NCBI GenBank assembly: GCA_036845225.1
Contig: DAIUEJ010000005.1
Coordinates: 1-64,000 of the forward strand
Reading direction: 5' to 3'
Length of the DNA: 64,000 bases
DNA from: FEN-680 sp036845225
Lineage (GTDB): Bacteria; Actinomycetota; Geothermincolia; Fen-727; Anoxymicrobiaceae
A model generated the notes under the pieces. The model saw only the letters and a program-made list of their open reading frames with translations. It was not told where the DNA came from and searched no databases. Below are positions 1 through 8,011 of this stretch, one piece after another. Position 1 is the stretch's first letter; the number at the start of each line of letters is the position of its first letter. Made by a program: the position numbers and the translations under genes.

Positions 1-162
1 GCGCTGCAGACCGACAACGGTTCAGAGTTCCTGAAGCACTTCGATAAGGCGACCGAGGAGGAGCTCATCACGCATTACTTCTCGCACCCCCACTGCCCGA
101 AAGAGAACGCCCACGTGGAGCGCAAGATACAGACGACCAAGTACGAGCTGTGGGCTTTCAGG
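1..162 (+). mobile_element. Transposase C-terminal fragment (IS3/IS481-like DDE)
   Basis: The frame is open from the window edge and reads QTDNGSEF, then HYFSHPHCPKENAHVER, then KYELWAF. This is the hallmark of the integrase-core (DDE) domain of IS3/IS481-type transposases: the TDNGSEF segment carries the second catalytic Asp and the ENAHVER segment the catalytic Glu. The usual tail after KYELWAF is missing. At about position 160 the frame runs directly into the membrane segment of an MFS carrier. The N-terminal part lies outside the window. The family identification is fairly sure; the exact IS family is not. Confidence 0.6.
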
Positions 163-864
163 GCCCCGGCCCTCCTCGTGCTGCCGCTTTCCATCCCGCT
201 GCTGTTCGCCGCCTTCGAGCCACTCGAGGGTGTCAGCGTGCTGTCACGCAGCACGATGTCAGAGATATTCTCGTTCAACCGGAGGCTCTTTCTGGTCCTT
301 CTGATTGCGCTCCTCCTCTACATCGCCGCGGAGAGCGCTGTCTCCATGTGGCTGATCACCTTCCTCAGGGAAGAACACGGGGTGAGCCTCAGCGCGGCTC
401 ACTGGGTCCTCACCGGCCTCTGGGCAGGCATCACCGTGGGCAGGTTGATATGCGGCTTCCTGGCGAAATGGATAGAGCCTTTCAAGATACTGGTATTCCT
501 CACTGCCGCCTCGGGCATCGTGCTGCTGGTGGCGCCACTTGTCGGCTCGAAGGTCGCCGCGATGATAATCTACCCGTTCGTGGGGCTTTTCTACTCCGGC
601 ATATACCCGCTCCTGGTCGGCTACGTCGCCCTGTTTCCGACGTCCGTCTCCTCTGCCGTGTTCTCTATCTTCATCGCCGCGGGTGCCCTCGGCGGCGCTT
701 GCCTCCCCTACGCGGTGGGCCTGGTCAACCAGTTTGCCGGGCTCGTGGTCAAGATGTGCTCGATCTCGCTCGCCGTCTTCGGGGTCCTCGCGTGCCTGTA
801 CTGGTTGAAGCCGCAGGTCGCGCCCACCGCGGCCCAACTGGCTAATCTCCCATCGGAAGGCTAG
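163..864 (+). pseudogene. MFS transporter, C-terminal half (FucP-like), 5' truncated
   Basis: About 230 residues with six to seven strongly hydrophobic segments, beginning near APALLVLPLSIPLLF (a likely TM6), then a basic loop and further helices typical of the second half of a major facilitator. GRLICGFLAKW resembles the conserved loop between the first two helices of that half. Family members have 12 helices, so the first half is gone and is replaced in frame by a transposase fragment. No start codon of its own is evident apart from internal GTG/ATG codons. The gene is most likely non-functional, or the join is an assembly chimera. Substrate unknown. Confidence 0.55.
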
Positions 865-885
865 ACTGCCTTTGGAGGTCCGACC

Positions 886-2099
886 TTGAAAGATTTTGCA
901 CTCAGCGATTTTTTCGACGCCAGGCGTGTGACCTTTGCGGTGACTGCCTGCGCCTCTGCTCCGAACTGACCGAAAAGATCGACGACTACCCGGCAACTGT
1001 CTCCGACCTGATCGAGGGAAAATTGACCTCGCGGGCGAACGCCGTGCTCACCGGGTGCAGCACCTGTATGACCTGCAGCGCGGTTTGCCACGCTGACGCC
1101 GACCCGTACGGACTCATCCTCTACCGGTGGTTCGAGCGGTCGAGGGAGAAGGGCCTTCCCATGAGGGCGGCACTCGTGATGCCGCTCGAGCGCGGCAATG
1201 CATGGCACCGGGTAATGGACAATCTGCCGCCGGACGAGCGAGCGCTGCTTCAGACCTGGTCCGACCTGGGGAGGCCGGAACTCAAGGGGAAGGCGCTCTT
1301 CGCGGGGTGCAACCTGCAGATAATGCCTTACATGGCGAGCCCGCTCCTGCTCGGCGACCTTCCGGTCTTCGGCACCAGGGACATGTGCTGCGGCGAGGTC
1401 TACTACCGGATGGGCGTCTTCGACAAGGTCGCCTCCGTCGCCGAGAACCTGACCGCCATCTACGCGGAGATGGGCACCAGGGAGGTCGTCGCCTACTGCC
1501 AGGCCTGCTACAACGTCCTCGCGAACATCCTGCCGCGCTACTTCGGCGCCAGGTTCGATTTCGTCGTCTCCTACTTCGGTGACATCCTCGCCGAGAAGGT
1601 CTTCTCGGGCGAGCTGGACGTGAAGGGCAAGCTCAAAGGGCTCAAGGTGACCGTGCAGGACCCCTGCCACACCAAGCTCCTGGGCGAGGATATCCGCGGC
1701 AGGCAGCGGGCGCTCCTCGAGCACATGGGTTGCGAGGTCGTGGAGATGGCGCATACCGGCGAGTCGTCCCTCTGCTGCGGGCTCGGGCATGGAGCAGCCC
1801 GCTTCAACCCGCTGGACATGGCTACCGGGACCATCCGGCGCCTCCGCGAGGCAAGGGGAACCGGGGCCGACCGGCTGGTGGTCTACTGCAACTCCTGCGA
1901 CCTGCTCTTCTCTGTGGGCACCCAGGTCACGCCGTTCATCATAGGCGTCTGGCACCTGAACGAGCTGGTTGCGGAGGCATTGGGTGAGCCGCTTCCCAGG
2001 CGAAACCTCGCTCGGGCCCGTTCGATGGTCTCAGAGCTCTTCCTGCGGGGCGCCCCGAAAGTGCTCTCCCCGCGCCGCTTCTTCATCGCGGGGTCCTGA
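886..2099 (+). CDS. Hdr-like Fe-S oxidoreductase (two 4Fe-4S motifs plus two CCG domains), apparent frameshift
   Basis: The protein is an HdrC-HdrB type fusion (also like GlpC/HdrD). It has two C-x2-C-x2-C-x3-C ferredoxin motifs (CDLCGDCLRLC; CSTCMTCSAVC) followed by two cysteine-rich CCG domains with DMCCGEVYY/YCQAC and SLCCGLG/YCNSC. Such proteins pass electrons between soluble carriers and disulfide or flavin sites. A good RBS (GGAGG at 874-878) precedes TTG at 886, but that frame stops at TGA 967. The ferredoxin motif continues in another frame, which restores if the T6 run at 909-914 had seven T. I treat it as one gene with a one-base deletion. Partners are not evident; the next genes lie on the other strand. 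Confidence 0.6.
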
Positions 2100-2108
2100 C
2101 GGGGCGGC

Positions 2109-2759
2109 TCAGCGCGGCGTGACGTTCAGTATCTTGTACTTGCCGTCCTCTTTGATGAGGGTCATGTCCCAGGTGGCCTTGGACCCGTCGGTGAACGTGA
2201 TGTCCATCACGATCGTCGCCCGGCCGTTGTTCACGTTGATGCTCGACGTGAACCACTTCGAGATATTGCCCTTGAAGGTGCTCATGTTCTTCTCGAAGCC
2301 TGCCTTAGTCTCATTCTTCTGCGTCTGAGCCGTGAGGTCAGCGAAGGCGGCGGTCAGGTTCCCCTCGTTGATGGAGCGCACGTAGTTGTTGGCGACATCC
2401 GCCGGAGCCGTTATGGCCTTGAAAACAACCGAGCCGATGATGATAACTGCGGCTACTATCAGAACTATCATCACCAGTGATACGACTATGGCAATCATGC
2501 AGCCCTTGCCCATGCCCTTCTTCACCGGGGGCGGCGGCATGAAAGCCTGTGGCGGTGTGCCAGCCGGCATCGGTGCGCCCGGCGGCATTGGAGGCGCGGT
2601 CGGACGCGGAGCGCCCGGAGCGGTCGGCGGCTGGATGCCCGGTGGAGGCGTGGGCCCGGCCGGTGGCATACCACTGGCTGCGGTCACCTGGGTGCCACAG
2701 GACGGACAAAAACCGGCAACCTCGCGGAGCACCGCTCCGCAGTTTTGACAGGAGTCCAT
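2109..2759 (-). CDS. Zinc-ribbon, proline-rich, single-TM protein with DUF4878-like tail
   Basis: 216 residues. Residues 1-23 form a zinc ribbon (CQNC...CPSC). Residues 30-75 are a Pro/Ala/Gly-rich linker. About residues 85-112 form one membrane helix after a basic stretch (VKKGMGKG). The remaining roughly 100 residues look like an NTF2-fold DUF4878-type extracytoplasmic domain (a YVRSINEGNLTAAFADL segment, then alternating beta strands). The function is unknown. It starts directly next to the stop of the upstream zinc-ribbon gene, so the pair is co-transcribed. A larger protein of the same plan occurs near 56-57 kb. The domain call is by pattern only. Confidence 0.7.
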   Translation of the reverse strand: MDSCQNCGAVLREVAGFCPSCGTQVTAASGMPPAGPTPPPGIQPPTAPGAPRPTAPPMPPGAPMPAGTPPQAFMPPPPVKKGMGKGCMIAIVVSLVMIVLIVAAVIIIGSVVFKAITAPADVANNYVRSINEGNLTAAFADLTAQTQKNETKAGFEKNMSTFKGNISKWFTSSINVNNGRATIVMDITFTDGSKATWDMTLIKEDGKYKILNVTPR

Positions 2760-3062
2760 CTAGTCTCCCTTCTTGGAACCTTTCTTCCACGGCCCTATGT
2801 CAGTTATGGTCTGGGTCGTAGCCGCGCCCAGGCCGCACTTCGGGCAGAGGTTCGTATTGCCGGGGATCTCGGTGCGGCAGTTGACGCAGACCTCGCCACG
2901 GGCCTTCTTCGGTACGCTGAGGTCCTTCTTTTTCGCCCTGCGCCGGATCTTCGCCTTGGTCAGGTCGGTTATCGTCTGGGCCGTACCGGCGTTGAAACCG
3001 CAGCTCGGGCACACCTCGGGATCGCCCTGGATCTCTTCTCCACAATTGTCGCAGTCAGCCAT
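2760..3062 (-). CDS. Small protein with two zinc ribbons
   Basis: 100 residues built from two copies of a treble-clef-like zinc ribbon: CDNCGEEI...CPSCGF and CVNCRTEI...CPKCGLG. Each is followed by the same short TxQTITD motif, so the protein is an internal duplication. The linker is very basic (KAKIRRRAKKK). No membrane segment. ATG follows a GAGGAGAG ribosome site. The gene ends one base before the start of the next zinc-ribbon gene on the same strand. Function unknown; an accessory or scaffold role is a guess. Confidence 0.7.
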   Translation of the reverse strand: MADCDNCGEEIQGDPEVCPSCGFNAGTAQTITDLTKAKIRRRAKKKDLSVPKKARGEVCVNCRTEIPGNTNLCPKCGLGAATTQTITDIGPWKKGSKKGD

Positions 3063-3165
3063 TTGTCACTCTCCTCGCATATTGACATGACAAGCCTATT
3101 GTAACTTCGGCGGCCAGTCCAGATATATGACATTATTCGACGACCGTTGGCTCCACAACTCCGCC

Positions 3166-3200
3166 GCAAAGAAAAAGGCGGGCTCAAGTAGCCCGCCTTT
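3166..3200 (-). terminator. Rho-independent terminator after the GltB2-like gene
   Basis: An 11-bp perfect stem (AAAGGCGGGCT with AGCCCGCCTTT, 3174-3200) with a 5-base loop. Reading on the minus strand it is followed by TTTTTCTTT. It lies about 35 bases beyond the stop at 3234, where an operon terminator is expected. Confidence 0.85.
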
Positions 3201-3233
3201 CGAATGCACGACGCAATTGGCGCCGCACGTGTT

Positions 3234-4814
3234 CTAGCCCTTGATTATCGCCCAGGCGTCTTCCTTGTCCACCTCCGTCACGAACGAGATCCCGCTGATG
3301 TCGGCGGCGTCCCGCGTGAGGGCGCAGATGTCGTCCCTCGAGACGTACTCGAGCGCGAACTTCCGCGTCCCCGCCATCAACTGGCGGATGCCCTGAGCGA
3401 GGCGCTCGTAATATGTGTACACGCCGATCGCGCCGGGGTGCAGGTTCTCGAAGTCGTCGCCGTAGGTGTCCTTGAGGTGGACGCCGGTGATGAAGACCTC
3501 GTCCATAGTGGTCCCGAAGCGCTCGATGTAGACCGGCAGATCTCCTTCGAGGACACGGTTGCCGATGGTCTTGCCGACCATCGCAGCCGCAAGCACGCTT
3601 CGCGCCATCCCGATCGCCTTGACGTACGGCGCCCCGAGCGCGATAGCCTTCACTATCTGGTCTTCAAGGGTGATACCTCCCGCAAAGACCACCGAGGGTA
3701 CATACTTGCCCTGCTTTGCGAGGTAGTCGACGTACTCATAAGTCAAGCTGCACAGCTCGATGGTCGGTATACCCCACTCGTTCATCATGCGCCACGGGCT
3801 CATGCCTGTGCCGCCGCCGGCACCATCGACCGTGAGCATGTCTATCCTGTTGTCGGACGCGTACCTGACCGCCCTCGCGAGGTCCACAGGGCGATAGGCG
3901 CCGGTCTTGAGGAACACCCGCTTGGCACCAAGGTCTCTCATGCCCTGGACGCCTTCGGCAAACCCTTCCTCGGAGACCATGCCCAGGCGCGAGTGGCGCT
4001 CGAAGTCCTTCACTCCGCCGACCTTGAACGACTCGATGACCTCAGGGTCATCCGGGTCCGGCAGGACGATGTAGCCCTTGCCCTTCATCTCACGCGCCTT
4101 CTCTATGGTCTTCAGCCTGACCTCGCCGCCGATGTCCTTGGCGCCCTGGCCCCATTTCAGCTCAACGGTCTCGATGCCCAGGTCCTGGAGGACGTACCTC
4201 GGCACGCCGAGGTTCGTGTCCTCCACGTTGAACTGCACGACGATGTCCCCGTACCCTTTCAACTGCCAGTCGCGGTACGTCTTTATCCTGTTCTCCATGT
4301 CGGGCGACTTCGCGATCTTGCCGTTCTTGATGACGGATCCGTCGTCCATCCCGCAGACGTTCTCGCCTATCGTCAGGATGGTCCCCGATATCGCGCATCC
4401 GACCGCGAGCGCGTCCCAGTTCCTCTTTGCCACGTAGGTGGAACCGAGCCCCGGCACCACGAACGGCAGGCGCAGCTTGATCGGGTTCTTGTCGCCGATG
4501 GTGGTCTCGATGTTCACAGCGGTGAACACGGCGTGCTCGCTGTCGGCCGCAACGCCATGGGCCCCCACGGCCGTACCCATGATGTTGAAGTGGGAGAAGT
4601 CAACGGGGTACTCCTTCTCCGAAGCCGCCGTCATCACGCCGAAAGGCTGCGGATAGATGCACTCGGGGCCGCGTATCGCGGACTTCCCGATCTCACACAT
4701 GCCGATGCATCCCTCCACGCAAGTGGCGCACATGCCGCTGAACGGGCTTACGCTGTCAGGCGTGCGGTTCTTCGACAGTGTCGCCGCCGACCTGTTTACC
4801 TTTGTAATCGACAT
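3234..4814 (-). CDS. GltB2-like FMN-binding glutamate synthase family protein
   Basis: 526 residues related to the FMN-binding (beta/alpha)8 synthase domain of glutamate synthase, seen in DGAGGGTGMSPWRMMNEWGIP and GGITLEDQIVKAIALGA. An N-terminal cluster motif, C29-x2-C32-x3-C36-x3-C40, is present. The Cys residues that bind the 3Fe-4S cluster in true GltB2 (present in the paralogue at 43-44.6 kb) are replaced by AIGMARSVLAAAMVG. No amidotransferase domain or gene is nearby. ATG at 4814 has an AGGAGG site and is preferred over a longer reading. It is the last gene after the NuoEF and HoxU-like genes, so it is probably the catalytic subunit of a flavin/Fe-S complex. The real substrate is unknown and may not be glutamate. 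Confidence 0.75.
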   Translation of the reverse strand: MSITKVNRSAATLSKNRTPDSVSPFSGMCATCVEGCIGMCEIGKSAIRGPECIYPQPFGVMTAASEKEYPVDFSHFNIMGTAVGAHGVAADSEHAVFTAVNIETTIGDKNPIKLRLPFVVPGLGSTYVAKRNWDALAVGCAISGTILTIGENVCGMDDGSVIKNGKIAKSPDMENRIKTYRDWQLKGYGDIVVQFNVEDTNLGVPRYVLQDLGIETVELKWGQGAKDIGGEVRLKTIEKAREMKGKGYIVLPDPDDPEVIESFKVGGVKDFERHSRLGMVSEEGFAEGVQGMRDLGAKRVFLKTGAYRPVDLARAVRYASDNRIDMLTVDGAGGGTGMSPWRMMNEWGIPTIELCSLTYEYVDYLAKQGKYVPSVVFAGGITLEDQIVKAIALGAPYVKAIGMARSVLAAAMVGKTIGNRVLEGDLPVYIERFGTTMDEVFITGVHLKDTYGDDFENLHPGAIGVYTYYERLAQGIRQLMAGTRKFALEYVSRDDICALTRDAADISGISFVTEVDKEDAWAIIKG

Positions 4815-4833
4815 TCTTGTCAGTCCTCCTTGT

Positions 4834-5454
4834 CTAGTCCCTGGACGGGAACGGGTCCAGGCGTACCGAATCGAGACACGCGTTGCACAGCTCGCCCGGC
4901 TCCAGGGTCCCCGGGCAAGGGAGTTCGCATACCGGGCACACGTAGAGGCATGCGCCGCACTCGCGGCACGCTTCCGGCGTCTTGTGGAAGGGCATCGAGA
5001 CCTCGCGCTCGACGCCGCGGCGGGCGAACCCGATCGCGCCACCCGTCATCTGCTCGTCGCAGATGCGAACGCACAGGCCGCACAGGATGCAGCGCCGGTC
5101 CTCACCTTTGAACCTCACCTTGGTGACCCCGAACTCGGAGGCCAGGCACTGCAGCGTCCGTGAGTTCGGCGTGGTCGCGAGCATCAACTCGATGATCATC
5201 CTGCGGGCCTTCATGACCCGCTGGGACTTGGTGACCACCTCCATGCCGTCCTCCACCGGGCAGGAGCACGAAGCCACCAGCTTCGAGCGCCCTCTTTTGA
5301 CCACCTCGACAACGCACATCCTGCACGCGCTGTACGGGGACAGCCCGTCCATGTAGCACAGGGTTGGGATCTCAATCCCGTAATATCGGGCGGTATCGAG
5401 AACCGTCCATCCCTGCTCCACCGGCACGTTCTGGCCGTCGATCAGAACATTCAC
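4834..5454 (-). CDS. HoxU/NuoG-N-terminal-like ferredoxin subunit
   Basis: 206 residues. An N-terminal plant-type 2Fe-2S ferredoxin fold has Cys33, Cys44, Cys47 and Cys63 or 65 (PYSACRMCVVEV). Two 4Fe-4S sites follow: CILCGLCVRIC (about 122-132) and CRECGACLYVC (about 163-173). The His-Cys3 cluster normally found between them in NuoG/HydA is not recognisable; only Cys103 remains there. This is the electron-relay part of NuoG, HoxU or HydA without a hydrogenase domain. It lies 7 bases after the NuoEF stop and 19 bases before the GltB2-like start. It probably wires the NuoEF flavin to the GltB2-like flavin. Confidence 0.8.
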   Translation of the reverse strand: MNVLIDGQNVPVEQGWTVLDTARYYGIEIPTLCYMDGLSPYSACRMCVVEVVKRGRSKLVASCSCPVEDGMEVVTKSQRVMKARRMIIELMLATTPNSRTLQCLASEFGVTKVRFKGEDRRCILCGLCVRICDEQMTGGAIGFARRGVEREVSMPFHKTPEACRECGACLYVCPVCELPCPGTLEPGELCNACLDSVRLDPFPSRD

Positions 5455-5461
5455 CGCATCA

Positions 5462-7819
5462 TCACTTCCTTACCACCGCGTCGAACTCACATTCTTCGAG
5501 GCATATGCCGCACTTCTCGCACAGGCTGGTGTCAATCGTGTGCGCCATCTTCTTCTCACCGCTGATCGCCTTGGAGGGGCACGCCTTCAGGCACCTGAGG
5601 CAGCCGGTGCACGCCTCAGCGTCGATCTCGTAGGTCACCAGTGCCCGGCAGACGCCGGCGCGGCATTTCCTGGATTCGACGTGCTCCCTGTACTCCTCGG
5701 CGAAGTACTTCACCGTTGACAGCACGGGGTTCGGCGCCGTCTGCCCGAGACCGCAGAGCGACGTGTCGCGGACCACTTCGGCCAGCTCTTCCAGAAGAGA
5801 AAGCTGGTCCATGGTCGCCCGGCCTTCCGTCACGTCCACGACGATCTCTGCCATGTGCTTCAGGCCTTCTCTGCAAGGCGTGCACTTTCCGCACGACTCG
5901 TCGCAGAGGAACTCGAGGAAGTACCTGGCCACGTCCACCATGCAGGTGTCCTCATCCATCACGATGAGTCCTCCGGAGCCCATCATCGAGCCGACCTCGG
6001 TCAGCCGGTCGAAATCTACAGGCGTGTCGAGAAGAGATTCCGGAAGGCACCCTCCGGAGGGCCCTCCCGTCTGCACGGCCTTGAAGGCCTTGCCGTTGGG
6101 GATGCCGCCTCCTATGTCGTAGACGATCTCCCTCAGGGTGATCCCCATGGGGACTTCCACGAGGCCGGTATTGGTGATCTTGCCGACCAGCGAGAATATC
6201 TTGGTGCCTTTGGAGTTCTCCGTCCCTATAGACGCGAACTTCTCGGCGCCCTCGTTGATTATCAGAGGGACGTTCGCCCAGGTCTCGACGTTGTTGAGGT
6301 TGGTGGGCCGCACGTACAACCCGCGCACCGCGGTGTGGATGTACTTCTCGCGGGGCTCCCCTACCTTCCCCTCGATCGACGCCATCAGGGCGGTCGATTC
6401 GCCGGAGACGAAAGCCCCCGAGCCTCGGCTGACCGACACCGTGAAATCGAACCCCGAGCCCAGTATGTCCTTGCCCAGCAGGCCCTTCTCCTCGGCCTGC
6501 CTGATCGCGTTCGAGATGCTCCTTACGGCGAGCGGGTACTCGTTGCGGACGTAGACGTAGCCGTGCGTCGCGCCGATTGCGATCGCCCCGATGATCATGC
6601 CCTCGATCACGCTGTGGGGATTGCCCTCGAGGAGGCATCGGTCCATGAAAGCCCCGGGGTCTCCCTCATCGGCGTTGCACAGCACGTACTTCACGCCGTC
6701 CACGCTGCGCGCCTTGCGGCACGCCCTCCACTTGTTCGCCGCCGGGAAGCCGCCGCCGCCCCGGCCCCGCAGCCCGGCCTTGTCGACCTCTTCGATGATA
6801 CCCTCGGGATCCATTTCGTAGAGCGCCCTGGAGAGGGCGGCGTAACCGCCACTGGCGATGTAGTCGTCGATCTCGTACGGGTCGAGCATCCCGTTCGGCC
6901 CCAGGATCTGCCTCTTCTGCTTTGCGTAGAAAGGCACGTCGTCTTTGTGTTCGAACTTCTTCCCGGTGACAGGGTCCTCATAGACGAGGCTTTCGACGAC
7001 CCTGCCGTTCATCACGGTCTCGGACACCACCGCGGGCACGTCCTCGGGGGTGACCTTCTGGTAGAGGATGTTGTTGGGGCCGACGACCACCAGCGGGCCC
7101 CTCTCACAGAAGCCGTGGCACCCCGTCCCCCTGAGCATCACCTTGTCCTCCAGCCCCACGCTCTTGAGCTCGAGCCTCATGGCTTCGAGAACGTCCGCGC
7201 CACCACTGGCCTGGCATCCCGTGCCGGCGCAGACGCACACGCTGGTAGTGCCCGCGTACCTCTGCGGCTTGATCGCTTCGCGGTATTCGTCCAGCTCAGA
7301 TGAGGAGGTGAGCCTCTTTGCCTCAGGCACCTCGGCGACCTCGTCCTTCTGGTACTTTTTGAGGATCCGGCCCACCCTGGTGCCGGTCATCTCGCCGAAG
7401 TACTTCCCGTCGACGACCATGATCGGGCCCATCGCGCACGCCCCCAGGCAGTTGACGATCTCCAGGCTGAACGCCATGTCTTCTGTCGTCTCCCCCGGGC
7501 CGATGCCCAGGAAGCGGCATATCTCATCAAGGATGCCCCGCGAATTCCTGACGTGGCAGGCCGTCCCCATGCACACAGTCACGATGTGGCGGCCTTTCGG
7601 CACCAGGGAGAATGACGTATAGAAGGTGGCGACCCCGTAGACATCCGTCATCGGGATCTCCATGAGCACCGCGATATCCCTGAGCGCCTGCTCCGGAAGG
7701 TAGTTGTACTCCCGCTGGACCTCATGGAGGATCGCCGCAAGCTTGCTCCGCTCAGCGCCGTTCTGGTCCACCACATCAGCGACAAACTCTGCAAGTGTCT
7801 TCGTGTCGGAAATGCCCAT
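5462..7819 (-). CDS. Fused NuoE-NuoF (HydC-HydB-like) NADH/ferredoxin oxidoreductase
   Basis: 785 residues. Residues 1-155 are NuoE/HydC-like thioredoxin-fold 2Fe-2S (C83, C88, C124, C128). About 190-245 is a second thioredoxin-like 2Fe-2S domain (C195, C197, C202, C234, C238). About 290-640 is the NuoF FMN/NADH domain with RGRGGGGFP (351-359) and NADEGDPGAF (382-391). The N3-type 4Fe-4S site is C643, C646, C649 and C689. Two C-terminal ferredoxin 4Fe-4S sites lie at C737-C747 and C767-C777. This is the full HydB plan of electron-bifurcating hydrogenases with HydC fused in front. ATG at 7819 follows GGAGG. No hydrogenase H-cluster gene is present, so the third reaction must lie with the GltB2-like partner. 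Confidence 0.85.
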   Translation of the reverse strand: MGISDTKTLAEFVADVVDQNGAERSKLAAILHEVQREYNYLPEQALRDIAVLMEIPMTDVYGVATFYTSFSLVPKGRHIVTVCMGTACHVRNSRGILDEICRFLGIGPGETTEDMAFSLEIVNCLGACAMGPIMVVDGKYFGEMTGTRVGRILKKYQKDEVAEVPEAKRLTSSSELDEYREAIKPQRYAGTTSVCVCAGTGCQASGGADVLEAMRLELKSVGLEDKVMLRGTGCHGFCERGPLVVVGPNNILYQKVTPEDVPAVVSETVMNGRVVESLVYEDPVTGKKFEHKDDVPFYAKQKRQILGPNGMLDPYEIDDYIASGGYAALSRALYEMDPEGIIEEVDKAGLRGRGGGGFPAANKWRACRKARSVDGVKYVLCNADEGDPGAFMDRCLLEGNPHSVIEGMIIGAIAIGATHGYVYVRNEYPLAVRSISNAIRQAEEKGLLGKDILGSGFDFTVSVSRGSGAFVSGESTALMASIEGKVGEPREKYIHTAVRGLYVRPTNLNNVETWANVPLIINEGAEKFASIGTENSKGTKIFSLVGKITNTGLVEVPMGITLREIVYDIGGGIPNGKAFKAVQTGGPSGGCLPESLLDTPVDFDRLTEVGSMMGSGGLIVMDEDTCMVDVARYFLEFLCDESCGKCTPCREGLKHMAEIVVDVTEGRATMDQLSLLEELAEVVRDTSLCGLGQTAPNPVLSTVKYFAEEYREHVESRKCRAGVCRALVTYEIDAEACTGCLRCLKACPSKAISGEKKMAHTIDTSLCEKCGICLEECEFDAVVRK

Positions 7820-7834
7820 TTGGTTCCTCCAGAC

Positions 7835-7892
7835 AAAGAAAAAGACGACATCTTTGACGACGTCGTCTCTGTGCGCGCACCTCATCGTGCGC
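7835..7892 (-). promoter_or_regulatory. Tandem hexaloop hairpins with terminator: candidate ANTAR-type attenuator
   Basis: On the minus strand hairpin 1 is GCGCAC-GATGAG-GTGCGC (7892 to 7875), a 6-bp stem with a six-base loop. After a 7-base linker, hairpin 2 (7867 to 7844) has a 9-bp stem GACGACGTC/GATGTCGTC (one G-U pair) and a six-base loop GTCAAA. It runs straight into TTTTTCTTT and then the GGAGG site of the NuoEF gene. Two short-spaced hexaloop stems, the second being a terminator, is the layout of ANTAR-protein RNA targets, and a GAF-ANTAR gene lies just upstream. The loops do not both match the A1/G4 rule, so the link is inference. Confidence 0.5.
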
Positions 7893-8011
7893 AATCCGCG
7901 GGAAATACTATGTCATGACCATGCCTGCGTCAAGCAGGGCGGCTGGTACGTTGGAGCGGGCTGCGGCATCCTCGGCTTACGGTGCTCATTCGTGCGCGGC
8001 TTTGAGCCTGG

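Noticed and set aside
909..914. Programmed -1 frameshift at the T6 run of the Hdr-like gene
   Set aside because: A slippery run is present but I see no stimulating stem or pseudoknot just downstream, and two other genes have similar one-base defects at runs.
3204..5111. Long plus-strand open frame of 635 codons opposite the GltB2-like and HoxU-like genes
   Set aside because: It is the antisense shadow of two well-supported genes in high-GC DNA; its product has no motif, is rich in Asp-Val-His-Leu runs typical of shadows, and has no RBS.
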